64,000 nucleotides of DNA. Origin: Streptomyces sp. ISL-11. GTDB lineage: Bacteria; Actinomycetota; Actinomycetes; Streptomycetales; Streptomycetaceae. Below are positions 28,774 to 36,546 of this stretch, piece after piece. Both the position numbers and the translations under genes were made by a program. Position 1 is the first letter of the stretch. The number at the start of each line of letters is the position of its first letter. The notes under the pieces are model-generated. The model was given only the letters and a program-made list of their open reading frames with translations, was not told the DNA's origin and did no database searches. The stretch lies in assembly GCF_018614525.1 (NCBI RefSeq), contig NZ_JAGGOL010000029.1:62001-126000 (forward strand). The letters are read 5' to 3'.

Positions 28774-30672
28774 GTGGCAGGACGGATCAACGATGACGAC
28801 GTGAAGGCGGTCCGGGACGCGGTCCCGATCGACGCCGTCGTGTCCGAGTACCTCCAGCTGCGCAACGCCGGCGGCGGCAACCTCAAGGGCCTGTGTCCCT
28901 TCCACGACGAGAAGTCCCCGTCCTTCCAGGTCAGCCCCGCCAAGGGGCTCTTCTACTGCTTCGGCTGCCAGGAGGGCGGGGACACCGTCGACTTCGTCAT
29001 GAAGATCGACCACCTCTCCTTCGCCGAGACCATCGAGCGCCTCGCCTCCCAGGCCGGCATCACGCTGCGCTACGAGGAGGGCGGCTACACCCCCGGCCGC
29101 CAGCAGGGCGAGCGCATCCGCCTGGTCGAGGCCCACAAGCACGCCGCGAAGTTCTACGCCGAGCAGCTCGACGGCGCCGAGGCCGAGATCGGCCGGAAGT
29201 TCCTCGCGAGCCGCGGCTTCGACCAGGCCGCCGCCCAGCACTTCGGCGTCGGCTACAGCCCGGCCGGCTGGGACCACCTCACCCGCTTCCTGCGCGGCAA
29301 GGGCTTCAGCGACAAGGAGCTGATCCTCTCCGGCCTCGCCCAGGACAGCCGCAACGGCCGGCCCATCGACCGCTTCCGCGGCCGCCTGATGTGGCCCATC
29401 CGCGACATCACCGGCGAGGTCATCGGCTTCGGCGCCCGCAAGCTCCGCGACGACGACAACGGCCCGAAGTACCTCAACACCCCCGAGACCCAGATCTACA
29501 AGAAGTCGCACGTCCTCTACGGCATCGACCTCGCCAAGAAGGACATCGCCAAGACCAGCCGCGCCGTCGTCGTCGAGGGCTACACCGACGTCATGGCCTG
29601 CCACCTGGCCGGCGTCACCACCGCCATCGCCACCTGCGGCACCGCCTTCGCCGGCGACCACATCAAGATCCTCCGCCGGCTGCTGATGGACAACTCTGCC
29701 GCCGAGGTCGTCTTCACCTTCGACGGCGACGCCGCCGGCCAGAAGGCCGCCCTGCGCGCCTTCGAGGACGACCAGAAGTTCGCCGCCGAGACCTCCATCG
29801 CCATCACCCCCGGCGGCATGGACCCGTGCGAACTGCGCCTCGCCGAGGGCGACGCCGCCGTGCAGTCCCTGGTGGAGACCCGCACCCCGCTCTTCGCCTT
29901 CGCCATCCGCCAGATGGTCGCCCGGCACAACCTCGACACCGCCGAGGGCCGCGCCGCCGCCCTCGAAGCCGCCGCGCCCATCGTCGGCAACATCAAGAAC
30001 AGCTCGATCCAGCACGAGTACGCCGTCCAGCTCGCCGGCATGCTCGGCATCCTCGACACCCAGTTCGTCGTCCGCCGCGTCGGCCAGCTCGCCCGCTGGG
30101 CCCGCGAGCGCGGCGGCAGGCCCGAGCAGGGCCGTACGCACCACCGCGCCGCCCCCGCGCCCGCCGCCCCCCAGCCGCCCGTCCGCTCCGGCCCCGCGCT
30201 CAACCTGCGCAGCCCCGCGCAGCTCACCGAGCGCGAGCTCCTCAAACTCGCCCTCCAGCGCCCGGAGCTGGTCGCCCCCGCCTTCGACGCCTACGGCGAG
30301 GACGAGTTCACCGCCGCGCCCTACGTCACCGTCCGCCGCGCCATCGAGCAGGCCGGAGGCGTCACCGACGCCCCCGACGACTACCTCACCCGCGTCCGCG
30401 ACGCCGCCCCCGACGACACGGTCCGCGCCCTGGTCACCGAGCTCGCCGTCGAGGCCATCCGGCACAAGAACGTGGACGAGGTCTACGCCGGCATGCAGCT
30501 CGTCCAGGTCCGGCTGCGGGCGGTCGAACGCCGCGTCCAGGAGGTCCAGGGCAGCCTCGTCCGGCTGAACACCCAGGCGGCCCCCGAACACCTGGCCGCC
30601 GTGCAGAACGAGCTGTGGGTCCTGGAGCAGTACGCCCGCTCCCTGAAGGACCGGGGCGCCGCCGCGCTCTAG
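28774..30672 (+). CDS. dnaG: DNA primase
   Basis: 632 residues. CHC2 zinc ribbon with C41, H44, C62 and C65 (CPFHDE ... FYCFGC), the RNA-polymerase core with FRGRLMWPIRDI and GFGARKL, the Toprim glutamate in VVVEGYTDVMA and the DGD of FTFDGDAAGQKAA, and a helicase-interacting C-terminal domain after an Ala/Pro linker near residues 450-480. Makes RNA primers at the replication fork. The start is GTG, leaderless. The TAG stop is directly followed by composite repeat C3. Confidence 0.98.
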   Translation: MAGRINDDDVKAVRDAVPIDAVVSEYLQLRNAGGGNLKGLCPFHDEKSPSFQVSPAKGLFYCFGCQEGGDTVDFVMKIDHLSFAETIERLASQAGITLRYEEGGYTPGRQQGERIRLVEAHKHAAKFYAEQLDGAEAEIGRKFLASRGFDQAAAQHFGVGYSPAGWDHLTRFLRGKGFSDKELILSGLAQDSRNGRPIDRFRGRLMWPIRDITGEVIGFGARKLRDDDNGPKYLNTPETQIYKKSHVLYGIDLAKKDIAKTSRAVVVEGYTDVMACHLAGVTTAIATCGTAFAGDHIKILRRLLMDNSAAEVVFTFDGDAAGQKAALRAFEDDQKFAAETSIAITPGGMDPCELRLAEGDAAVQSLVETRTPLFAFAIRQMVARHNLDTAEGRAAALEAAAPIVGNIKNSSIQHEYAVQLAGMLGILDTQFVVRRVGQLARWARERGGRPEQGRTHHRAAPAPAAPQPPVRSGPALNLRSPAQLTERELLKLALQRPELVAPAFDAYGEDEFTAAPYVTVRRAIEQAGGVTDAPDDYLTRVRDAAPDDTVRALVTELAVEAIRHKNVDEVYAGMQLVQVRLRAVERRVQEVQGSLVRLNTQAAPEHLAAVQNELWVLEQYARSLKDRGAAAL

Positions 30673-30945
30673 GCGGTGGCCGGCGGGTCGTCGGCTGCGG
30701 GCCGGTCTTTGCCGCCTGGTCGCCTGCGGCGGGCGGGCCGTCTTTGCCGCCTGCGGCGGCGGGCGCCCTGCGGGCGCGTCCTCAAACGCCGGACAGGCTT
30801 GATTGCGGCTGAGCCCAGCCACAATCAAGCCCGTTGGGGGCACCTCCCAGCGGTAGCTGGGGGAGATTGAGGACACCGCCGCGCAGCGGTGGTGCGCACG
30901 ACACGACCCGCAGCCGCCCGCTCACATGAACCGCCGGACACGGCC
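30673..30945. repeat. Composite repeat C3 after dnaG
   Basis: About 270 nt: a CCGGCGGGTCGTCGGCTGCG end beside the dnaG TAG stop, two copies of a TTTGCCGCCTG module, the CTCAAACGCCGGACAGGCTT core, an inner hairpin GGCTTGATTG/CAATCAAGCC (30796-30831), CCCAGC GGTA GCTGGG (30846-30861), CACCGCCGCGCAGCGGTGGT, a GTGCGCACGACACGACCCGC module, and the end GAACCGCCGGACACGGCC (30928-30945). It likely ends dnaG transcription. Confidence 0.78.
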
Positions 30946-31212
30946 CCCGCTGCCCAGCAGGACACCGCTGTCACGGCCGGTCACGGAACGGACTCAGAAA
31001 GTACCCGCACGCCCCTCGTGGCGGGCCTGTGTCGTACCCCACACTGGTGGGCGGTGCCTGAGTCCTCGGAGTGCGGCAGGTCCGGCCGCAGGGACCCGGA
31101 ACCCTCCGTGAAGCCGCACGTGATCCACGGGACGGACGCCGGCCCGGCCGCCCCCGTCCCTCCGTCGCATGCCATCCCCTGACAGGCAGCGATCACCTTG
31201 GAGGTCGCCCCC
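30946..31212 (+). other. Leader and promoter region of the sigma factor gene
   Basis: 267 nt without a credible gene. It should hold the promoter of the sigma factor gene. The Shine-Dalgarno GGAGG at about 31201-31205 is placed 8 nt before the GTG. No firm -35/-10 pair is assigned. Confidence 0.35.
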
Positions 31213-32343
31213 GTGCAGACCCGGACTCCGGCCCGGCACCGGACACCGCCCGTGCCCCAGGCCCACCCGGCCCCGACCGTGCCCCAGCAGGCCGAGCCGC
31301 CCGCAGCCGAGCGCCTCCCCGACGACGCCGCCCCCGAGGCGGATCCGCCACCGGGGCCGGAACCGGACGCCGATCCGGACCGCGACCCCGACCGGATCGC
31401 CCGCGCCGACGCCGCGCGCGCCGACACCAGCGGGCCCTCCTCCGACCTGTTCCGTCAGTACTTGCGCGAGATCGGCCGGATCCCCCTGCTCTCGGCGGCC
31501 GAGGAGGTGGAGCTGGCCCGCTGCGTCGAGGCCGGCCTCTTCGCGGAGGAGAAGCTGGGCAGCACCCCCGACCTCGACTCCCAGCTCGCCGTCGACCTCG
31601 ACCGCCTGGTCGTCCTCGGCCGGATGGCCAAGCGCCGCCTCATCGAGGCCAACCTCCGCCTGGTCGTCTCCGTCGCCAAGCGCTACATCGGCCGCGGGCT
31701 GACCATGCTCGACCTCGTACAGGAGGGAAACCTCGGCCTGATCAGGGCCGTCGAGAAGTTCGACTACGCCCGCGGCTACAAGTTCTCGACGTACGCGACC
31801 TGGTGGATCCGCCAGGCCATGTCCCGGGCGCTCGCCGACCAGGCCCGTACGATCCGCGTCCCCGTCCACGTCGTCGAGCTGATCAACCGCGTCGTCCGCG
31901 TCCAGCGCCGCATGCTCCAGGAGCGCGGCTACGAACCCACCGCCGAGGAGGTCGCCGCCCACCTCGAACTCACCCAGGAGCGCGTCAGCGAAGTGCTGCG
32001 CCTCGCCCAGGAGCCGGTCTCGCTGCACGCGCCCGTCGGCGAGGAGGACGACGTCGCGCTCGGCGACCTCATCGAGGACGGCGACGCCGCCTCACCCGTG
32101 GAATCGGCCGCCTTCCTGCTGCTGCGCGAGCACCTGGAGGCCGTCCTCTCCACGCTCGGTGAGCGGGAGCGCAAGGTCGTCCAGCTGCGCTACGGGCTGG
32201 TCGACGGCCGGCCGCGCACCCTGGAGGAGATCGGCCGGATCTTCGGCGTCACCCGCGAACGCATCCGTCAGATCGAGTCCAAGACCCTCAACAAGCTGCG
32301 TGACCACGCCTTCGCCGACCAACTGCGCGGCTACCTCGACTGA
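31213..32343 (+). CDS. hrdA: Principal-type RNA polymerase sigma factor, probably HrdA
   Basis: 376 residues. After a Pro/Asp-rich N-terminal tail of about 75 residues come region 1.2 ([21 protein letters not shown], quoted as [20 protein letters not shown]), region 2 ([38 protein letters not shown]), region 3 and region 4 with [14 protein letters not shown]. It lacks a long region 1.1, so it is a group 2 (HrdA/C/D) rather than HrdB sigma. I recall hrdA lying near dnaG in S. coelicolor, which supports the symbol but is not proof. GTG at 31213 with GGAGG is preferred over the TTG at 31198. Confidence 0.9.
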   Translation: MQTRTPARHRTPPVPQAHPAPTVPQQAEPPAAERLPDDAAPEADPPPGPEPDADPDRDPDRIARADAARADTSGPSSDLFRQYLREIGRIPLLSAAEEVELARCVEAGLFAEEKLGSTPDLDSQLAVDLDRLVVLGRMAKRRLIEANLRLVVSVAKRYIGRGLTMLDLVQEGNLGLIRAVEKFDYARGYKFSTYATWWIRQAMSRALADQARTIRVPVHVVELINRVVRVQRRMLQERGYEPTAEEVAAHLELTQERVSEVLRLAQEPVSLHAPVGEEDDVALGDLIEDGDAASPVESAAFLLLREHLEAVLSTLGERERKVVQLRYGLVDGRPRTLEEIGRIFGVTRERIRQIESKTLNKLRDHAFADQLRGYLD

Positions 32344-32361
32344 CGGCGCACCCGCCCGCCC

Positions 32362-33786
32362 TTACTGGAAGGCCCCGGGGTGGGTCTGCTCGCGCACGGT
32401 CACGTACTGCTGGCGCACCGCCTGGCCCACCGGCAGGTCCTCGCCCGGCTCGAACACCTGGCCCGCGGCCGCGGGCCACAGCGGGGGCTGCTGCGGCGAC
32501 AGCGTGCCGTGCTGGACCCCCAGCGCCCACGCCGCCTGCCGGGCCGCGCCCAGCGCCGCGTAGTCCGCCGGCTCCACCACGACGACCTGCGCGCCGAACA
32601 GCTGCGGCGCGATCGCCCGCACCGCCGGCAGTTCGGCCGCGGCACCCAGCAGGAAGACCCGCCGCACCTGCACACCGCGGGTGCGCAGCACGTCGAGGGC
32701 GTCGGTGAGCCCGCACAGCATGCCCTCGAACGCGGCCCGCGCCAGGTGCTCCGGCTTCATGCTCTCGCGCCGCAGCCCGGTCAGCGTCCCGGCCGTGTGC
32801 GGCAGGTGCGGGGTCCGCTCGCCCTCCAGATAGGGCAGCAGGACCAGCCCGTACGAGCCCGGAGTGGACCGCATCGCCAGCTCGGACAGGCCCGGCAGGT
32901 CCGTGCCCAGCATCTCCGCCGTGCCGCGCAGCACCCGCACCGCGTTGAGCGTGTGCACCACCGGCAGGTGCATGCCGGTGGCGTCGGCGAACGAGGTGAT
33001 GGTGCCGGTGGGGTCCACGAGCGCCTCGTGGTGCACGGCGAACACCGAGCCCGAGGCGCCCAGCGAGACGACCGCGTCGCCCAGCCCGACCCCGAGCCCG
33101 AACGCCGCCGCCATCGTCTCGCCCGTACCGGCGGAGATCAGCAGGCCCTCGGGCGTGTGCCCGGCCGGCTCGGCGGGCGCGAGCACGTCCGGGAGCGTCA
33201 GCTGGTGGCCCAGCGCCAGCTCCACGAGATCGGGCCGCCAGGAGTTGGTGGCGGCCGACCAGTAGCCCGTGCCGGAGGCGTCCCCGCGGTCCGTCGTGCG
33301 CCGCACGGGGCGTCCCAGCAGCTGCCAGACCAGCCAGTCGTGCGGCTGGAGCGCCGCCGCGGCCCGGGTCGCCGACTCCGGTTCGTTGCGCGCCAGCCAG
33401 CGCAGCTTCGCCACCGCCTGCCCGGCCTGCGGCACCGAACCGACGGCCTGCGCCCACGCGGTCCGGCCGCCCAGCGCGTCGGCCAGGTCGGCCGCCGCGG
33501 GCTGCATCCGCTTGTCGTTGCCGAGCAGGGCGGGCCGTACGAGCACTCCGCCCGCGTCCAGGACCAGCAGGCCCTGCTGCTGCGCGGAGACGCCGATGGC
33601 CTGGACGCCTTCCAGGACGCCGCCCGCGGCGGCCTCGCCCAGCGACATCAGCCAGGCCTGTGGATCACCGTCGGAGGTGGCGGGGTGCGGCGCGTAACCC
33701 TGCCTGAGCACGGCACCCGTCTCCGCATCGCAGACGACGATCCGTGTGCTCTCGGTCGAACTGTCCAGTCCGGCGACTATCCCCAT
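32362..33786 (-). CDS. FGGY-family carbohydrate kinase (xylulokinase-like)
   Basis: 474 residues of the ASKHA fold. The phosphate-1 strand GIVAGLDSSTESTRIVV, QQQGLLVLD, the second half with LGASGSVFAVH, and the FGGY C-terminal part VFLLGAAAELPAVRAIAPQL are typical of xylulokinase. It phosphorylates a sugar or polyol with ATP; xylulose is likely. It converges with the sigma factor gene (18 nt apart). The ATG at 33786 has no clear ribosome-binding site. Confidence 0.88.
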   Translation of the reverse strand: MGIVAGLDSSTESTRIVVCDAETGAVLRQGYAPHPATSDGDPQAWLMSLGEAAAGGVLEGVQAIGVSAQQQGLLVLDAGGVLVRPALLGNDKRMQPAAADLADALGGRTAWAQAVGSVPQAGQAVAKLRWLARNEPESATRAAAALQPHDWLVWQLLGRPVRRTTDRGDASGTGYWSAATNSWRPDLVELALGHQLTLPDVLAPAEPAGHTPEGLLISAGTGETMAAAFGLGVGLGDAVVSLGASGSVFAVHHEALVDPTGTITSFADATGMHLPVVHTLNAVRVLRGTAEMLGTDLPGLSELAMRSTPGSYGLVLLPYLEGERTPHLPHTAGTLTGLRRESMKPEHLARAAFEGMLCGLTDALDVLRTRGVQVRRVFLLGAAAELPAVRAIAPQLFGAQVVVVEPADYAALGAARQAAWALGVQHGTLSPQQPPLWPAAAGQVFEPGEDLPVGQAVRQQYVTVREQTHPGAFQ

Positions 33787-33827
33787 GCCGTGATGATGCC
33801 AAACTCCCGGCGCCATCCCGTCACCGG

Positions 33828-34115
33828 TCAGGTGTTGCTCGTCCCCCAGTCGTCCTCGGTGGCCGAGCGCTGCTCGCGCAGCGAACGGACCCGCTCGCTC
33901 ACCGAGCCCGGCAGCCGCTCGCCGACCTTCGCCAGGCCCCTGGAGGCCATCGCCCGGCCGTTCTGCGCGGCGGACTCGGCGGTGTTGCGGACGGCGGGGT
34001 TCTGGGCGATCCGCTGCGCCCCTTTGCGCAGCTGTTCGTACCGCTCGCGGCCGGCCCGTGTGCCGAGCACATAGCCGACGGCTGCTCCGATCAAGAACGT
34101 CAGCCGGTAGCGCAT
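33828..34115 (-). CDS. Small YtxH-like membrane-anchored protein
   Basis: 95 residues: an N-terminal glycine-rich membrane segment (LTFLIGAAVGYVLGTRAGRE) followed by an amphipathic helical region with repeated Ala/Arg (AQNPAVRNTAESAAQNGRA). The pattern is that of YtxH-domain stress proteins. ATG at 34115 is preceded by GGTGGAG; the frame open to 34154 is less likely. It lies 41 nt upstream of the FGGY kinase gene on the same strand. Role unknown. Confidence 0.8.
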   Translation of the reverse strand: MRYRLTFLIGAAVGYVLGTRAGRERYEQLRKGAQRIAQNPAVRNTAESAAQNGRAMASRGLAKVGERLPGSVSERVRSLREQRSATEDDWGTSNT

Positions 34116-34323
34116 CGCGCTCCACCCTTCACTCGGATCCCTTGTGCCCCACACGTCTTCGAGGGGGTCGCCGGTCTGTGCTCCGCGCCTACCCCTCGCG
34201 TGCGAAGGTCACTCCCGGGCACCGATTGGCGGAGCACCCCCCTGCTTGCGCTAATGTATGTGTCGCAGCGAGCGCACGCCGCCCGGGAGACCGGACGACA
34301 GTGCATTCGAGGCACCGCAGCAA
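34116..34323 (+). promoter_or_regulatory. Promoter region of the tRNA-Asn pair
   Basis: The 208-nt gap between divergent genes contains an AT-rich CTAATGTATG at 34251-34260 about 65 nt before the first tRNA; TAATGT is a possible -10. No convincing -35 at standard spacing was found. Confidence 0.35.
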
Positions 34324-34396
34324 TCCCCTGTAGCTCAATTGGCAGAGCAGCCGACTGTTAATCGGCAGGTTACTGGTTCGAGTCCAGTCGGGGGAG
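34324..34396 (+). tRNA. tRNA-Asn (GTT), copy 1
   Basis: 73 nt, cloverleaf complete. Acceptor TCCCCTG/CGGGGGA with discriminator G, D arm GTAGCTCAATTGGCAGAGC, anticodon arm CCGACTGTTAATCGG (anticodon GTT), T arm ACTGGTTCGAGTCCAGT. CCA is not encoded. Confidence 0.97.
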
Positions 34397-34401
34397 CGCG
34401 A

Positions 34402-34474
34402 TCCTCTGTAGCTCAATTGGCAGAGCAGCCGACTGTTAATCGGCAGGTTACTGGTTCGAGTCCAGTCGGAGGAG
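34402..34474 (+). tRNA. tRNA-Asn (GTT), copy 2
   Basis: 73 nt, identical to copy 1 except for a compensated pair in the acceptor stem (TCCTCTG/CGGAGGA instead of TCCCCTG/CGGGGGA). It starts 5 nt after copy 1 and must share its transcript. Confidence 0.97.
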
Positions 34475-34485
34475 CAGGACGAGGA

Positions 34486-34508
34486 GGGCCCCGCGAGGGG
34501 CCCTTTTT
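34486..34508 (+). terminator. Rho-independent terminator of the tRNA-Asn operon
   Basis: GGGCCCC GCGA GGGGCCC followed by TTTTT: a 7-bp GC stem with a tetraloop and a real T-tract, 12 nt after copy 2. Confidence 0.9.
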
Positions 34509-34653
34509 CGCGTCCGGAGGGAACCATCCCGCCGTGATCGAAGTCCTCAAGGTCAGGTCGGTCACGCATTGCGGACCCTCAGGGGCAGCAGATCGTATGA
34601 GCGGCTATGCTGCGGCAGACGGCGCGCACAGATGTGCGCGACGCGCCGTGAAC

Positions 34654-34727
34654 GGGGCGGTAGCTCAGCCGGTTAGAGCAGCGGACTCATAATCCGTCGG
34701 CCGTGGGTTCGAGTCCCACCCGCCCCA
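34654..34727 (+). tRNA. tRNA with CAT anticodon (elongator Met or Ile2)
   Basis: 74 nt. Acceptor GGGGCGG/CCGCCCC with discriminator A, anticodon arm GCGGACTCATAATCCGT, T arm GTGGGTTCGAGTCCCAC. CAT can be elongator methionine or, after lysidine modification, isoleucine; the fully paired G1-C72 end excludes initiator tRNA. CCA is not encoded. A small hairpin GCGCACA GA TGTGCGC lies at 34623-34638 just upstream. Confidence 0.93.
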
Positions 34728-35038
34728 CTCACGCGATGTTGTGCAGAAACGATGCAACCTGCGGTTTCCGTGCCCCGACTGGTTTCGATCAGGCGGGGCA
34801 CAGTGCTGTTGGGGGCCGGTTGCGCGAGCGGTGCGTGAGCGCGGTGGCGAAGGATACGGCCTGACGAGCCCGGGACATGAGCCTGGCGGCCTCCAGGTCG
34901 ATCTCGAGCGGCAGGCTCGTACGGGTGTCCGAGATCAGCGCGCTCTTGGCTGCGCTCGGCCTTTGGATGATGGAGGCCGGCCGAAGGCTTGAGGAGCGGT
35001 GACTGTGCCAACGATCAGGCAAGGGCACCGGCGGGAAG
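34728..35038. other. Region between tRNA-CAT and the accessory cassette
   Basis: 311 nt. It starts with a hairpin GTGCCCCG/CGGGGCAC (34770-34801) that may end the tRNA transcript. Beyond it no convincing gene is seen; a minus-strand frame 34789-35028 shows no known motif and may be remnant sequence of an element inserted next to the tRNA. Confidence 0.4.
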
Positions 35039-35920
35039 TCAGCCCGTTTCCTCTGTGGCTGTTTTCCGGGCTCCGTCCAGCCCGGTCATTGCCGCGTCGA
35101 AGCCGGACGTGACCGGTGGCTTCGGGCTCGGAAGCCTTCGCGGCGCGGTGGTCACCGCAAGCCGGGTCAGGCTGGTGCCCACGGCGTCGGGGCCATGCCG
35201 CATGAGTGCCCACAGCGCACTGATCTCGCGGCTGGACTCCCAGATTCCGTGCTCGGGGGCCGCGAAAGCGGTGACCGTCAGATGGTGTTCGAGGAACGGT
35301 TGGTGATCGAGGTAGTTCATGCCTCCTGGCCCGCACAGGTAGCCATGGCAGCCGGTCGCGTGTGTGAGGTCCGCGAGGCGTTGCGAGCGTTCCGGTCGGG
35401 ACGGCAGGTCGCTGCTGTGAAGGACTCGTCCCTGCCAACCGAGCAGATCCAGCAGAAGGACGGTGGACGCCTCGGCCACTACCGCTGTCCGGTCGGTCGC
35501 TGTGAACAGGCGGAGCACCCTCTCGAGCTCACCGCTCAGGACGGGCCAGTGGGGGCCGGCCCCGTAGTACCACTGAACCATCCGTGCGGTCCGTCGCCCT
35601 GAGCGCACAGGCTCAGCCATCAGGGCCTCGCGGAGGACCGTCTGACGGCCTCGCGGCAGGTGCGTGGGAATGGACAGCCATTGGCGGCTCTGGGGATCAC
35701 TCAGAGCTGCCAGGCGGGTCCGGTGCTGGTAGTCGCGGCGGGCGAACTGAACGTCGTCCAGGACGATCCAGAAGTCCGCTGCGAACAGCTTGGCCAGCGT
35801 GTGAAGCCGCGGGGACAGGTTGGGCTGGTGGATGGCGCACAGCCCGCCCCCGGCGTGGTGCTCAGACCTTGAGGAGGCGGCTGTCGAAGCCGGCTGCGAG
35901 GAGAGATTCGTACGCGGCAT
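35039..35920 (-). CDS. WbqC-family protein
   Basis: 293 residues. The WbqC signature is clear: CAIHQPNLSPRLHTLAKLF, FWIVLDDVQFARRDYQHRTR and WLSIPT, with later YLDHQPFLEHHLTV. WbqC-like proteins occur in O-antigen and other glycan or amino-sugar clusters, but their reaction is not established. The ATG at 35920, with GGAGG 6 nt upstream, lies 59 nt inside the preceding YdcF-like gene, so both are tightly coupled. About 24 residues precede the conserved domain. Confidence 0.85.
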   Translation of the reverse strand: MPRTNLSSQPASTAASSRSEHHAGGGLCAIHQPNLSPRLHTLAKLFAADFWIVLDDVQFARRDYQHRTRLAALSDPQSRQWLSIPTHLPRGRQTVLREALMAEPVRSGRRTARMVQWYYGAGPHWPVLSGELERVLRLFTATDRTAVVAEASTVLLLDLLGWQGRVLHSSDLPSRPERSQRLADLTHATGCHGYLCGPGGMNYLDHQPFLEHHLTVTAFAAPEHGIWESSREISALWALMRHGPDAVGTSLTRLAVTTAPRRLPSPKPPVTSGFDAAMTGLDGARKTATEETG

Positions 35921-36530
35921 ATACGTCCTCCGGGACGTCCTGCCCGATGGCGAAGTCGAGCTTCGGATACTCGATCACCCGCTGCAGGTCCCCGACGAGC
36001 TGGTCGACGACGAGCTGTTCGTCGCCGATCGTCTTGAGGTAGTCGTCGAACTCCAGTGGGGCCGAGGCACAGACCACCTCGACCTCGGGCCACACCTTGC
36101 GGGCGGTGGCGCAGGCACGTCGTTCCATGTAGGGCATGGAGACCAGCAGCACGGTCCTCACAGCGATCCCGGTGGCGGCCAGGACATCGCGGGAGAGAGT
36201 GATGTTCTGCCCGGTGTTCCTGGCGTTGGGCTCCAGCAGAACTGCTTCCGCAGGCACGCCGAGGGCGAGCGCGTGCTCGCGGAAGTGCACGGCCTCGCCG
36301 CGCGGGAAGCGGTCGGGGGCGGTGGGGTTGGAGCCGCCGGAGAAGACGAGTGTGGGGAACAGCCCGGCCCGATACAGCTCGGCACAGAACGCGGGGACCC
36401 CGAGGTCGTGGCTGCCCAGGCCGATCGCGGCGTCGCAGGGCCGAGCTTTGTGGTGCATCTGGTGGTAGTCCCAGATCAGCTTGGCATGCCGGCGCTGGTC
36501 GTCGGTGATGGCCCGCTGGTTGTCGCTCAC
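35862..36530 (-). CDS. YdcF-family (DUF218) protein
   Basis: 222 residues, no membrane anchor. DUF218 motifs: AAIGLGSHDLGVPAF, LVFSGGSNP, RGEAVHFREHALALGV, VLLEPNARNTGQNITLSRDVL and LVSMPYMERRACATA. E. coli YdcF binds S-adenosylmethionine; the activity is unknown. It is cytosolic here, unlike the membrane-bound SanA-type relative at 24688. It follows the XRE regulator gene by 16 nt and overlaps the WbqC-like gene by 59 nt. Confidence 0.87.
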   Translation of the reverse strand: MSDNQRAITDDQRRHAKLIWDYHQMHHKARPCDAAIGLGSHDLGVPAFCAELYRAGLFPTLVFSGGSNPTAPDRFPRGEAVHFREHALALGVPAEAVLLEPNARNTGQNITLSRDVLAATGIAVRTVLLVSMPYMERRACATARKVWPEVEVVCASAPLEFDDYLKTIGDEQLVVDQLVGDLQRVIEYPKLDFAIGQDVPEDVYAAYESLLAAGFDSRLLKV

Positions 36531-36546
36531 TCGCGTCTCTCCCTGG

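Noticed and set aside
28768-30876. A 702-codon minus-strand frame opposite dnaG
   Set aside because: Same shadow effect; repetitive acidic and glycine-rich translation, no motif.
34673-35011. Minus-strand frame ending in GGTRTHGRR across the tRNA gene
   Set aside because: This is a well-known false protein produced by reading antisense through a tRNA.
34728-35038. Integrase or attachment site next to tRNA-CAT
   Set aside because: No integrase motif and no second copy of the tRNA 3' end was noticed near 41 kb, so integration by a tRNA-specific element is only suspected.
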